Part shown: positions 1 through 6,360 of the stretch, in pieces
Layout: the number at the start of each line of letters is the position of its first letter
Numbering within the stretch: position 1 is the stretch's first letter
Assembly: GCA_002170915.1 (NCBI GenBank)
Contig: NHHQ01000087.1
Location: 10,249 to 18,559, forward strand
Length of the DNA stretch: 8,311 nt
Direction of reading: 5' to 3'
Origin: Rhodospirillaceae bacterium TMED167
Lineage (GTDB): Bacteria; Pseudomonadota; Alphaproteobacteria; Rhodospirillales_A; UBA2165
The notes under the pieces: model-generated
The model's database searches: none
Told to the model about the DNA's origin: nothing
The model's input: only the letters and a program-made list of their open reading frames with translations
Made by a program: the position numbers and the translations under genes

Positions 1-1065
1 ATGGCGGTGCGGTATCCCTTGGGTGTTGTTTCCATTGTCAGCCCATGGAACTTCCCCGCCATCCTGACCGCGAGAAGTCTCGCCTTTATTGTTGCTCTTG
101 GGAACACCGTTGTTCTCAAACCATCAGAAGAAACTCCCTATGTAGGCGGCTTGCTGTTCGCCGAAATTTTTGAGGAAGCCGGCATCCCACCGGGCGTTCT
201 CAATGTGGTGACTTGTTCCCGCGACAATGTCCAGGAAGTTGGCGACGAGATGATTGAGAACCCCGCCGTCAAGGCAATCGCATTCACAGGGTCGACCGCC
301 GTTGGCAGGTCTATTGCTGCAAAGGCCGGGGCGCATTTGAAGAAATGCTGTATCGAACTCGGCGGTAAGGACCCGATGATCGTGTGTGAAGATGCGGATC
401 TGGACCGCGCCGTTCAGGCGGCAAACTTCGGGAGCTTCATGCACCAGGGGCAGATCTGCATGTCTGTTGAAAAACTCCTGGTACACGACTCCATCTTCGA
501 CACTTTTCTTGACCGGTTTGTGGAACGTGCGTCCAAGCTCAAGGTTGGCCCGCCCTTGGCGGACAAAGCCAATGTCATTGGCCCTTTGATCAACGATAAG
601 CAGGTTGCGAATGTGCAAAGCCAGCTTGATGACGCTTTTGCCAAAGGTGCGAAGGCGGTGCTCGGCGGAAAGATCAATGGGCGGTTTGTAGATCCCACGA
701 TCCTGGTCGGCGTTACACCGGACATGAAAGTTTATCGCGAAGAAACTTTCGGGCCGGTCGCCCCCGTTATTCCCTTTCACACCGATGAAGAAGCCATCGC
801 GATTGCCAATGACAGCCCCTATGGCCTGTCATCTGGGGTGTTTACGGAAAATGAAAAACGCGGGCTGAATATAGCCCACAAACTGGAATCCGGCATGAGC
901 CACATAAACTGTTCGCCCGTCAATGACGAGGCTAATGCGCCATTTGGGGGGTCCAAGTCCTCTGGGGTTGGACGTTACGGCGGCCGGTGGTCCGCAGAGT
1001 CCTATACGGAAACCCGCTGGATCACGATGGAGCGCGGCGGCAAACCCTATCCGCCGGTATTTTAA
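1..1065 (+). CDS. NAD(P)-dependent aldehyde dehydrogenase, C-terminal part (5' end outside window)
   Basis: Oxidises an aldehyde to a carboxylic acid with NAD(P)+ in the cytoplasm. Visible in the 354 residues: the cofactor-site SPWNFP (Asn17) and VVLKPSEETP (Lys40), the FTGS turn (95-98), the general base in IELGGK (Glu119), the catalytic thiol in GQICMS (Cys153), EETFGP (Glu248) and the C-terminal PFGGSKSSGVGR stretch. All catalytic residues are present. The family is usually about 480 residues, so roughly 130 N-terminal residues are missing. The Met at base 1 aligns with an internal position just before the conserved RxPLGVV segment, so it is probably not the real start. The C-terminus (TRWITMERGG...YPP) resembles vanillin/benzaldehyde-type dehydrogenases as I remember them, so an aromatic aldehyde is a plausible but unproven substrate. 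A short-chain dehydrogenase follows after 27 bases and may supply its substrate. Confidence 0.93.
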   Translation: MAVRYPLGVVSIVSPWNFPAILTARSLAFIVALGNTVVLKPSEETPYVGGLLFAEIFEEAGIPPGVLNVVTCSRDNVQEVGDEMIENPAVKAIAFTGSTAVGRSIAAKAGAHLKKCCIELGGKDPMIVCEDADLDRAVQAANFGSFMHQGQICMSVEKLLVHDSIFDTFLDRFVERASKLKVGPPLADKANVIGPLINDKQVANVQSQLDDAFAKGAKAVLGGKINGRFVDPTILVGVTPDMKVYREETFGPVAPVIPFHTDEEAIAIANDSPYGLSSGVFTENEKRGLNIAHKLESGMSHINCSPVNDEANAPFGGSKSSGVGRYGGRWSAESYTETRWITMERGGKPYPPVF

Positions 1066-1092
1066 GCGGCACACAGGTTCGGAGTAGATCTC

Positions 1093-1914
1093 ATGGCAAA
1101 CGAGTTTGACCTATATTCGGCGCGGCCGAAAAAACTGCTCAAGGGCAAAACCATTATCGTCACCGGTTGTTCCTCGGGTATTGGCTGGGAAACCGCCAAA
1201 GCCATCAAATGGTTTGGCGGCGACGTACTGGGGGTCGATATCAACATGACAACCGATCATGTCGATGAGTTTTACAAGGCTGACCTCTCTGACAAGGCAA
1301 CAATTGAAGCTTTGGTAGACATCTTACCGAAAGGTGTCGACGGGCTCGCCAATATTGCCGGACTGCCGCCCACGGCGCCGGCGGAGCTCGTGCTCAAAGT
1401 CAATCTCGTGGGGCTTAAATATTTTACGAAATTGATGGTGCCGAAACTTTCTGACGGCGCGTCTATCGTAAATCTGGCGTCTCTCGCAGGTTTTGGATGG
1501 GCCAATCACGTCAACCAGATTGCCGACAGTTATGAACTAGATTTCGACAGCGTCGCGAACTTTGTCCGGCGCCACGGCATCGATCAGGAAAAGGGACGTT
1601 CCTATTTTTTTACCAAAGAAGCGCTCGTGGTCTGGACCATGAAACAGCGCTGGGCATGGCGTGACCGAGGCATTCGTATGAACGCCATCAGCCCAGGCCC
1701 CGTGGACACTCCCATCCTGAAAGACTTCATCGAAACCTTGGGCGAGCGCGCCGAGGAAGACATGAAAGTCATGGACCGGCCAGGCCTGCCGCCTGACATC
1801 GCACCGATTGTCTGTTTCATGCTCTCGGACATGAGCGCCTGGATGCGCGGATTAAACATCCCAGCGGACGGGGGCATGTCGTCCCACTTGCTGTGCAACA
1901 TTCACGGGCTTTGA
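1093..1914 (+). CDS. Short-chain dehydrogenase, coniferyl-alcohol dehydrogenase-like
   Basis: NAD-dependent oxidoreductase of the classical SDR superfamily, 273 residues, probably oxidising an alcohol to an aldehyde or ketone. Visible: the Rossmann glycine motif TGCSSGIG (24-31), Asp49 at the end of the second strand (favouring NAD over NADP), NIAG (87-90), Asn104, Ser130 and the YxxxK pair Tyr171/Lys175, then the SPGPVDTPI loop and C-terminal PADGG. Ser130 and Tyr171 are about 40 residues apart instead of the usual dozen or so. This insertion is typical of the 3-alpha-hydroxysteroid and coniferyl-alcohol (CalA) dehydrogenase branch, and the overall sequence resembles CalA as I remember it. 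The start is supported by GGAG at 1081-1084, eight bases before the ATG. It lies 27 bases behind the aldehyde dehydrogenase, suggesting a two-step oxidation in one operon. The exact substrate is inferred; a steroid or other cyclic alcohol is possible. Confidence 0.92.
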   Translation: MANEFDLYSARPKKLLKGKTIIVTGCSSGIGWETAKAIKWFGGDVLGVDINMTTDHVDEFYKADLSDKATIEALVDILPKGVDGLANIAGLPPTAPAELVLKVNLVGLKYFTKLMVPKLSDGASIVNLASLAGFGWANHVNQIADSYELDFDSVANFVRRHGIDQEKGRSYFFTKEALVVWTMKQRWAWRDRGIRMNAISPGPVDTPILKDFIETLGERAEEDMKVMDRPGLPPDIAPIVCFMLSDMSAWMRGLNIPADGGMSSHLLCNIHGL

Positions 1915-1965
1915 GAACGACCTATCTGGCATTGCCGACACAGAAATACAGCTGAGGAAAAAGAT

Positions 1966-3597
1966 ATGGCGACTGTAATTATTTGGATCATCATTGCACT
2001 GGTGGTGATCGTCGTAGCGCTGGCCATCTTCGCGAAATTTTATCAACGGGCCACGCAAGAGATCAGCCTCGTCAAAACAGGTGTTGGGGGACGAAAGGTC
2101 GTGGTGGACGGCGGCGCCATCGCCATTCCGTGGTTCCACGAAGTTTCCAAGGTCAATATGCAAACTCTCAGGCTGGAAGTACAACGAGCCGGCGAGTCCG
2201 CGCTGATCACGAATGATAAACTGCGCGTCGATGTGGGCGCCGAATTTTACGTTTCTGTTCACCCGACAGCGGAGAGTATCGCGCTTGCCGCCCAAACCTT
2301 GGGCAACCGGACTTTTAACCCCGATGCTTTACGGGAACTCATTGAAGGCAAGCTTGTGGACGCCCTACGCGCCGTCGCTGCGCGTGTCACCATGGATGAG
2401 TTACATGAAAATCGCGGGGACTTTGTCGCGAAAGTCCAGCAGGGCCTTGTCGAATCATTGGCGCGCAATGGACTGGCGCTGGACACAGTCTCCCTGACCG
2501 CACTCGACCAAACGCCGTTCACGTCTCTTGATGAGAACAATGCTTTTAATGCTGTGGGCATGCGCAAATTGGCTGAGGTAATTGCGAAATCCAAAAAAGA
2601 GCGAGCGGAAATCGACTCCGATGCCGATGTCTCGGTGCGTCGGGCGGCCATGGAAGCGTCGAAACGCAAGCTCGAGATTGAACTGGAGGAACAGCAGGCT
2701 GAGATTGCCCAGGTCCAACAAATTGAAAGTTTGAAGGCCCGTCAATTAGCTGAAGTTGCGAAAGAAAAAGCGGCGAGTGAAGGAGAAGCCGCCCAGGCCC
2801 GCATCGAGATGGAACAAGACATTCGTGCGGCCGACATCGCCCGGGAGCAAAAGGTCCGAGAAGCTGAAATAACACATGAAAGAGATGTGGCCCTCGCGAA
2901 CCAGGCGCGGGATATTTCCCTATCGAAAAAATCCCAGGAACAGAGCAAAGCCAAAGCCGCTGCTGATTTGGCCAAAGCCGAGGGCGTAAAAGCCGCCGAG
3001 GCCATTTCCACAGCACGGGCCGTGGCAGACGCGGAGCGGCGGCGCAGCGTCGCCGTCATCGCGGCCCAGCAGGAAGGACAGGTTCGGGGCCAACAGCTCC
3101 GGATGTCAGCAGAAGCGGAGAAGGATGCCGCCGTTGACCGGGCAGACGCGCGCCGGGCGCAGGCGCAGGCGCAGGCCGATGCCTCGGAGGTTCTGGCCGC
3201 GGCCAAACGGCAGGAAATGATCGCTGAAGCTGATGGTCAAGAAGCGCTGGCCAAAGCCTCCAACAGTTATACCGAAAGCGCCATCGCCCTGAAGATCGAT
3301 ATGGCACGCATCGAAGCGCTCCCCAAGGTTGTCAGTGAAATGGTGCGCCCAGCCGAGAAAATCGACTCGATCAAAATTCACCACGTCACTGGACTTGGCC
3401 GGATATCCGGTACAGGAACCGCGAATGAGGGCCACGTCGTCAGCGAAAAATCCGCAATCAACGAAGCGGTGGACTCTGTCCTCGACATGGCTGTTCAGGT
3501 GCCCGCCCTTAAGAAAATCGGAGAAGAACTAGGTATCAGTGTCGAAGACGGGATTGCCAGCATGGCCGACGATCTCGCAAAGAAATCGAGCAAGTAA
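1966..3597 (+). CDS. Flotillin family protein, YqiK-like membrane scaffold
   Basis: Flotillins oligomerise on the inner membrane and organise ordered-lipid microdomains; a specific client cannot be read from sequence. In order: an N-terminal membrane segment at residues 4-23, a PHB/SPFH domain at about 30-190 (VVVDGGAIAIPWFHEVSKVN at 45-64 is a strong family signature), a long charged Ala/Glu/Lys/Gln-rich coiled coil at about 200-430, and the C-terminal flotillin segment with RPAEKIDSIKIHHVTGLG (461-478). The length of 543 fits E. coli YqiK (about 550). I see no cysteine, so palmitoyl-type anchoring is not possible and the N-terminal helix must anchor it. The start is supported by TGAGGAAA at 1953-1960, just before the ATG. 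It follows the SDR gene by 51 bases without a clear terminator, so co-transcription is possible. YqiK-type flotillins commonly sit beside an NfeD-like gene, and none is present here. Confidence 0.95.
   Translation: MATVIIWIIIALVVIVVALAIFAKFYQRATQEISLVKTGVGGRKVVVDGGAIAIPWFHEVSKVNMQTLRLEVQRAGESALITNDKLRVDVGAEFYVSVHPTAESIALAAQTLGNRTFNPDALRELIEGKLVDALRAVAARVTMDELHENRGDFVAKVQQGLVESLARNGLALDTVSLTALDQTPFTSLDENNAFNAVGMRKLAEVIAKSKKERAEIDSDADVSVRRAAMEASKRKLEIELEEQQAEIAQVQQIESLKARQLAEVAKEKAASEGEAAQARIEMEQDIRAADIAREQKVREAEITHERDVALANQARDISLSKKSQEQSKAKAAADLAKAEGVKAAEAISTARAVADAERRRSVAVIAAQQEGQVRGQQLRMSAEAEKDAAVDRADARRAQAQAQADASEVLAAAKRQEMIAEADGQEALAKASNSYTESAIALKIDMARIEALPKVVSEMVRPAEKIDSIKIHHVTGLGRISGTGTANEGHVVSEKSAINEAVDSVLDMAVQVPALKKIGEELGISVEDGIASMADDLAKKSSK
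3156..3176 (+). repeat. Short tandem GGCGCA repeat inside the flotillin gene
   Basis: Three and a half perfect copies of the hexamer GGCGCA lie in frame and encode the AQAQAQA stretch in the coiled coil (about residues 398-404). In-frame gain or loss of a unit would add or remove an Ala-Gln pair without breaking the reading frame. It may simply reflect the low complexity of the coiled coil. Confidence 0.8.
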
Positions 3598-3623
3598 CGG
3601 TCCCGTCGTCCCGTTCTTATTTT
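3596..3623 (+). terminator. Possible weak terminator at the convergent junction
   Basis: AACGG (3596-3600) can pair with CCGTT (3611-3615) around a ten-base loop, followed by TTATTTT (3617-3623). It overlaps the flotillin stop codon and the end of the facing gene. A five-pair stem is weak, so this is only a candidate for the plus-strand transcript. I see no equivalent T-run for the minus-strand transcript. Confidence 0.2.
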
Positions 3624-4759
3624 GGCAGCCAATCCTCCATCCGATGGTGGAGTTGCGGGGACATGAAGTTTTCTATGGGGCCCAAAAAGGACTTCATATA
3701 GACCATGATCCTGGGATCAGAGGCGGCTTGGCGAGACAATATCACTTCCGCGGCCTTGTAAATGGCCTCCGCAAACAACTGCGTGCGTTGCTCTGCCTCT
3801 GAAAAGGCTGCATCATCTTCTTCAGCGACGTATCTCACGGGGGAAGTCATGAACATTTGGTGACGGATGTTCGTGTTGGCGATGGCAAAACGCGCCATGA
3901 CATCCAAGCCAGGTGCCGGTCCGACCGCCATATCCGAGAGATAGCTTCCCGGGCTCATCTTGCAAACCAGCATGTCATCGGAATTTCTGCAAAAGTAGAC
4001 ATCATCATCTCTCGGCGCCGCCCGCAACAGGACCTCATAGTCCATGGTGCTGAAGTACCGCAGAGTTTCAGCCGTCGTATTGACCATCAGAGGGTGTGGA
4101 AAAAAGCAATGAGTGACAAACCCTTTACTGCCCACAGACCAATTGATCTGCGTCGGATAGGAAGATGGCTCTCCGGCGTCGGCGAACATGGATCTGAACC
4201 GGGGATGCATGTGATCTAGGGCCAGTGTCACCAAGTCCCGTCCTGCAAGAGGCTTCGGCAAGCGTTGCAGGAGCTTCGGAGCAGCCTCTTCCTCTAGCAG
4301 GCGGAGAAACATGCCGGCATAGGCTTTTTTGCCGGCACAGCGCTGCTCGTGCATATGCAGAAAAGAGCCATCAGAAAAGATGAAATCCGAGTCCATCAGC
4401 ATCACGGCGGTTTCCGCCTGATCGGCCGCCAGCGCCATATGATGCTGAGACGTGACCTGCTGCACATGATGCTTCACTGATTTGGGACCCGAATGCACCA
4501 TGGCCTCTGCGAGCGTGCCATGCTTGTAGGGAATGTCCTCGTAAAAAATGAGCTCGGTATCACAATGGGGGCTCAGTCGGTCCAGACCGGGCCAAAAAAA
4601 TGGCTCTGAGGCCCGATCCGTATAAATCCTGTAAAGGATGTCAGCTTCTTTGGAGAGCCCAGGAATATTGCCCGGCGTGAGCTGACTGGCGAGGGCGAAA
4701 TCAAGAAATTTTTGGACGAACCTCTCGCCCCATACCGTTACGAAGATATCATAGCGCAC
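3617..4759 (-). CDS. Uncharacterised protein, possible GT-A-type glycosyltransferase
   Basis: I do not recognise a named function for this 380-residue protein. It has no signal peptide or membrane helix and should be cytoplasmic. Features that suggest a nucleotide-sugar-dependent GT-A fold are the hydrophobic first strand YDIFVTVWG (3-11) and a DxD-type motif in VMLMDSDFIFSDGS (Asp123, Asp125), which in that fold binds the metal and sugar nucleotide. Further possibly conserved segments are the HCFFPHPLMV region (217-226) and an Asp/Glu-rich stretch around 240-262. The start is GTG at 4759-4757, supported by GGGAG at 4768-4772 with eight bases of spacing; the nearby ATG at 4752 is out of frame. 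It follows scpB by 32 bases on the same strand and probably shares its operon, although nothing ties it to chromosome condensation. A role in envelope or capsule glycosylation is a guess. The gene is intact. Confidence 0.85.
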   Translation of the reverse strand: MRYDIFVTVWGERFVQKFLDFALASQLTPGNIPGLSKEADILYRIYTDRASEPFFWPGLDRLSPHCDTELIFYEDIPYKHGTLAEAMVHSGPKSVKHHVQQVTSQHHMALAADQAETAVMLMDSDFIFSDGSFLHMHEQRCAGKKAYAGMFLRLLEEEAAPKLLQRLPKPLAGRDLVTLALDHMHPRFRSMFADAGEPSSYPTQINWSVGSKGFVTHCFFPHPLMVNTTAETLRYFSTMDYEVLLRAAPRDDDVYFCRNSDDMLVCKMSPGSYLSDMAVGPAPGLDVMARFAIANTNIRHQMFMTSPVRYVAEEDDAAFSEAEQRTQLFAEAIYKAAEVILSRQAASDPRIMVYMKSFLGPIENFMSPQLHHRMEDWLPK

Positions 4760-4778
4760 GCGTGCATCTCCCGCACGC
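4760..4778 (-). promoter_or_regulatory. Hairpin presenting the Shine-Dalgarno of the glycosyltransferase-like gene
   Basis: Read on the minus strand, GCGTGC (4778-4773) and GCACGC (4765-4760) are perfect inverted repeats around the seven-base loop GGGAGAT (4772-4766). The loop contains the Shine-Dalgarno GGGAG, and the 3' arm of the stem ends directly before the GTG start at 4759. The six pairs are five G-C and one A-U. The structure lies wholly in the 32-base gap after scpB. It may tune translation of the last gene; no ligand or trans-acting partner is evident. There is no T-run, so it is not a typical terminator. Confidence 0.45.
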
Positions 4779-4791
4779 CACCCAAGACGGT

Positions 4792-5475
4792 TTAATGCAT
4801 GTCCGCAGGAACGGAGATTTCACCGTCATCTGGATCCAGTGGTTCTGGCAGAACGTCGTCTCCGTCACCATCTTCATCCTCCGCCCCATCGTTTGGTGTC
4901 GCCGGCGCGAGGTCGCCCCGGGTGCCAAGTGTCTGAATAGCGGGCCTTTTATCCAGCAACCCGGCGGCCTTGAGGTCTTCCATACCTGGCAGGTCATCGA
5001 GATTTTCAAGCCCAAACTGATCCAAAAATTTATCACTGGTGCCCCAGGTGACCGGTTTGCCCGGCGTCCGGCGTCTTCCCCGGGGCCGGATCCAGCCCGC
5101 TTCAAAAAGAACATCCATGGTTCCTTTGCTCAACCCTACACCCCGGACTTCTTCGATCTCCGCCCGCGTGATCGGTTGATGATAAGCAACAATGGCCAAC
5201 GTCTCGATGGCCGCACGCGACAGCTTCCGGGTCACTTCCCGCTCAACAATCAACTGGGGCCCAAGGTCCGGCGCCGTCCGAAACGCCCAGGCCTTATTCA
5301 CTTTCACCAGATTAACGCCACGCTCCTTGTAGTGTTCCTGGAGTGTCTCGAGCAGCGCAGGAATGTCTGCGTCGTCCGGCAGACGCTCCGCCATCACCGG
5401 TTCCGGGACAGGATTTGCGGACGCGAAGAGAAGCGCTTCTATCAGCCTGAGATGCAGTTGAACGGCGTCACTCAT
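4792..5475 (-). CDS. scpB: Segregation and condensation protein B
   Basis: ScpB dimers bind the kleisin ScpA and with SMC form the condensin-like complex that organises and helps segregate the chromosome. The 227 residues show two winged-helix domains: the first from about 8 to 80 (LIEALLFASANPVPE near its start), the second from about 85 to 165 with the family signature ETLAIVAYHQPITRAEIE (91-108) followed by RGV, a GWIRPRGRRR basic strand and KPVTWGTSDKFLDQFGL. A Gly/Asp/Glu-rich acidic tail of about 30 residues ends the protein; it lies outside the conserved core and is probably disordered. The ATG at 5475 is 12 bases after the scpA stop and lacks a strong Shine-Dalgarno, which suggests translation coupled to scpA. 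The stop TAA is at 4792-4794. Confidence 0.96.
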   Translation of the reverse strand: MSDAVQLHLRLIEALLFASANPVPEPVMAERLPDDADIPALLETLQEHYKERGVNLVKVNKAWAFRTAPDLGPQLIVEREVTRKLSRAAIETLAIVAYHQPITRAEIEEVRGVGLSKGTMDVLFEAGWIRPRGRRRTPGKPVTWGTSDKFLDQFGLENLDDLPGMEDLKAAGLLDKRPAIQTLGTRGDLAPATPNDGAEDEDGDGDDVLPEPLDPDDGEISVPADMH

Positions 5476-5487
5476 AGATCTTAATAC

Positions 5488-6342
5488 TCATTCTACGGGC
5501 CGCGGCCCTTGTTGTTGGGTTTGCGCCGGCCCCGGGTATGCTGATTGTTGGGCCGACCGGATCATGATGGGGCCAAAAACTTCCCGCTGCTGGATTTGAA
5601 GCTGCCCCTCTTTGGTCAGTTGGAGAGCGGCGACAAACGCCGACGCCAGCATGGAGCGGCTGACGATATCGCCCTTCAATTTCTCTGGCAGGAAATGGGA
5701 TAAATCCTGCCAATCCGGCATAGCACCGACCATATTTCTGAGCCACTTAACGGCATCGGTCGGAGAATAAAGATCGGATGGCTGGATATAGAGGGTGCGG
5801 ATATTAGACCGATGGGTATGGTCGCCGTACGCGTTCAGGAGTTCAAAAAGGTCGATGTCATAAGTTGTCTGAGAATTATAGCCGAAGCGCTCAGGCTCTC
5901 CGCGGGCAAAAAAGTCCTGACCCAACCGGTTCAGGTCCATAAGGGCTGATCCAGTCTGCTGCATCGCCTCCAGCCGGCGCAGTTGGAATTGCAACGCCGC
6001 CGCCATCTCTTCGCCAGACGGCTCCTCCTCCTGCGACAAATCCGGCAATAGTAACCTGGACTTTAAATAAGCAAGCCACGCCGCCATCACGAGATAGTCG
6101 GCAGCAAGTTCCAAATTAGTTTGTCGGATTTTTGCCACCCAAAGCAAGTACTGTTCGGCAAGCTCGAGAATTGAGATTTGTGTCAGATCAACTTTTTGAT
6201 TACGGGCCAGCGTGAGCAGAACATCTATCGGCCCCTCGAATCCCTCCACGTCGACAACCAGCTTCTTGTCTTCGGGGACGGAGACTGCACCTCCCTCCTC
6301 GTCCTCAAATTCGCTGATTTTTGTATCTAGGTCGCCGGTCAT
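5488..6342 (-). CDS. scpA: Segregation and condensation protein A (kleisin)
   Basis: ScpA is the kleisin bridging the heads of the SMC dimer and binding ScpB; it acts on the nucleoid. The 284 residues contain the N-terminal SMC-binding domain, starting at about residue 28 with the hallmark VEGFEGPIDVLLTLARNQKVDL, then ELAEQYL and DYLVMAAWLAYLKSRLLLP. A linker rich in Glu and Gln follows, then a C-terminal winged-helix region at about 195-265 (MLASAFVAALQLTKEGQLQIQQREVFGPI). The first 26 residues are an acidic extension before the conserved domain and the last 20 are Gln/Pro-rich. The ATG at 6342 is supported by GAGG at 6354-6351 with eight bases of spacing. It starts 18 bases after the stop of the site-2 protease gene and is followed by scpB after 12 bases, the usual scpAB pair. 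Confidence 0.96.
   Translation of the reverse strand: MTGDLDTKISEFEDEEGGAVSVPEDKKLVVDVEGFEGPIDVLLTLARNQKVDLTQISILELAEQYLLWVAKIRQTNLELAADYLVMAAWLAYLKSRLLLPDLSQEEEPSGEEMAAALQFQLRRLEAMQQTGSALMDLNRLGQDFFARGEPERFGYNSQTTYDIDLFELLNAYGDHTHRSNIRTLYIQPSDLYSPTDAVKWLRNMVGAMPDWQDLSHFLPEKLKGDIVSRSMLASAFVAALQLTKEGQLQIQQREVFGPIMIRSAQQSAYPGPAQTQQQGPRPVE
5497..5508 (-). repeat. Perfect 12-base palindrome at the end of scpA
   Basis: GGGCCGCGGCCC is a perfect palindrome in the last codons of scpA, about 22 bases before the scpB start. In mRNA it could fold as a four-pair stem with a CGCG loop. It may affect scpA-scpB coupling, or may be a by-product of GC-rich Gly-Pro-Arg-Pro codons, which I consider more likely. 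Confidence 0.35.
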
Positions 6343-6360
6343 TTTGTTGGCCTCACCCCC

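Noticed and set aside
124..780. Minus-strand open frame of 218 codons opposite the aldehyde dehydrogenase
   Set aside because: The plus-strand frame carries all ALDH catalytic motifs. The antisense translation has no recognisable domain and no supported neighbour.
1915..1965. Possible promoter or terminator between the SDR and flotillin genes
   Set aside because: I see only the flotillin Shine-Dalgarno. There is no stable inverted repeat, no T-run and no convincing -35/-10 pair.
2546..3206. Long minus-strand frames opposite the flotillin coiled coil
   Set aside because: They are Arg/Ala/Ser/Pro-rich translations of repetitive alanine- and glutamate-rich codons, as expected for shadows.
4762..5484. 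Plus-strand open frame of 240 codons, longer than scpB
   Set aside because: It lies antisense to scpB, which has clear family motifs. The translation shows no recognisable domain and looks like a shadow of GC-rich codons.
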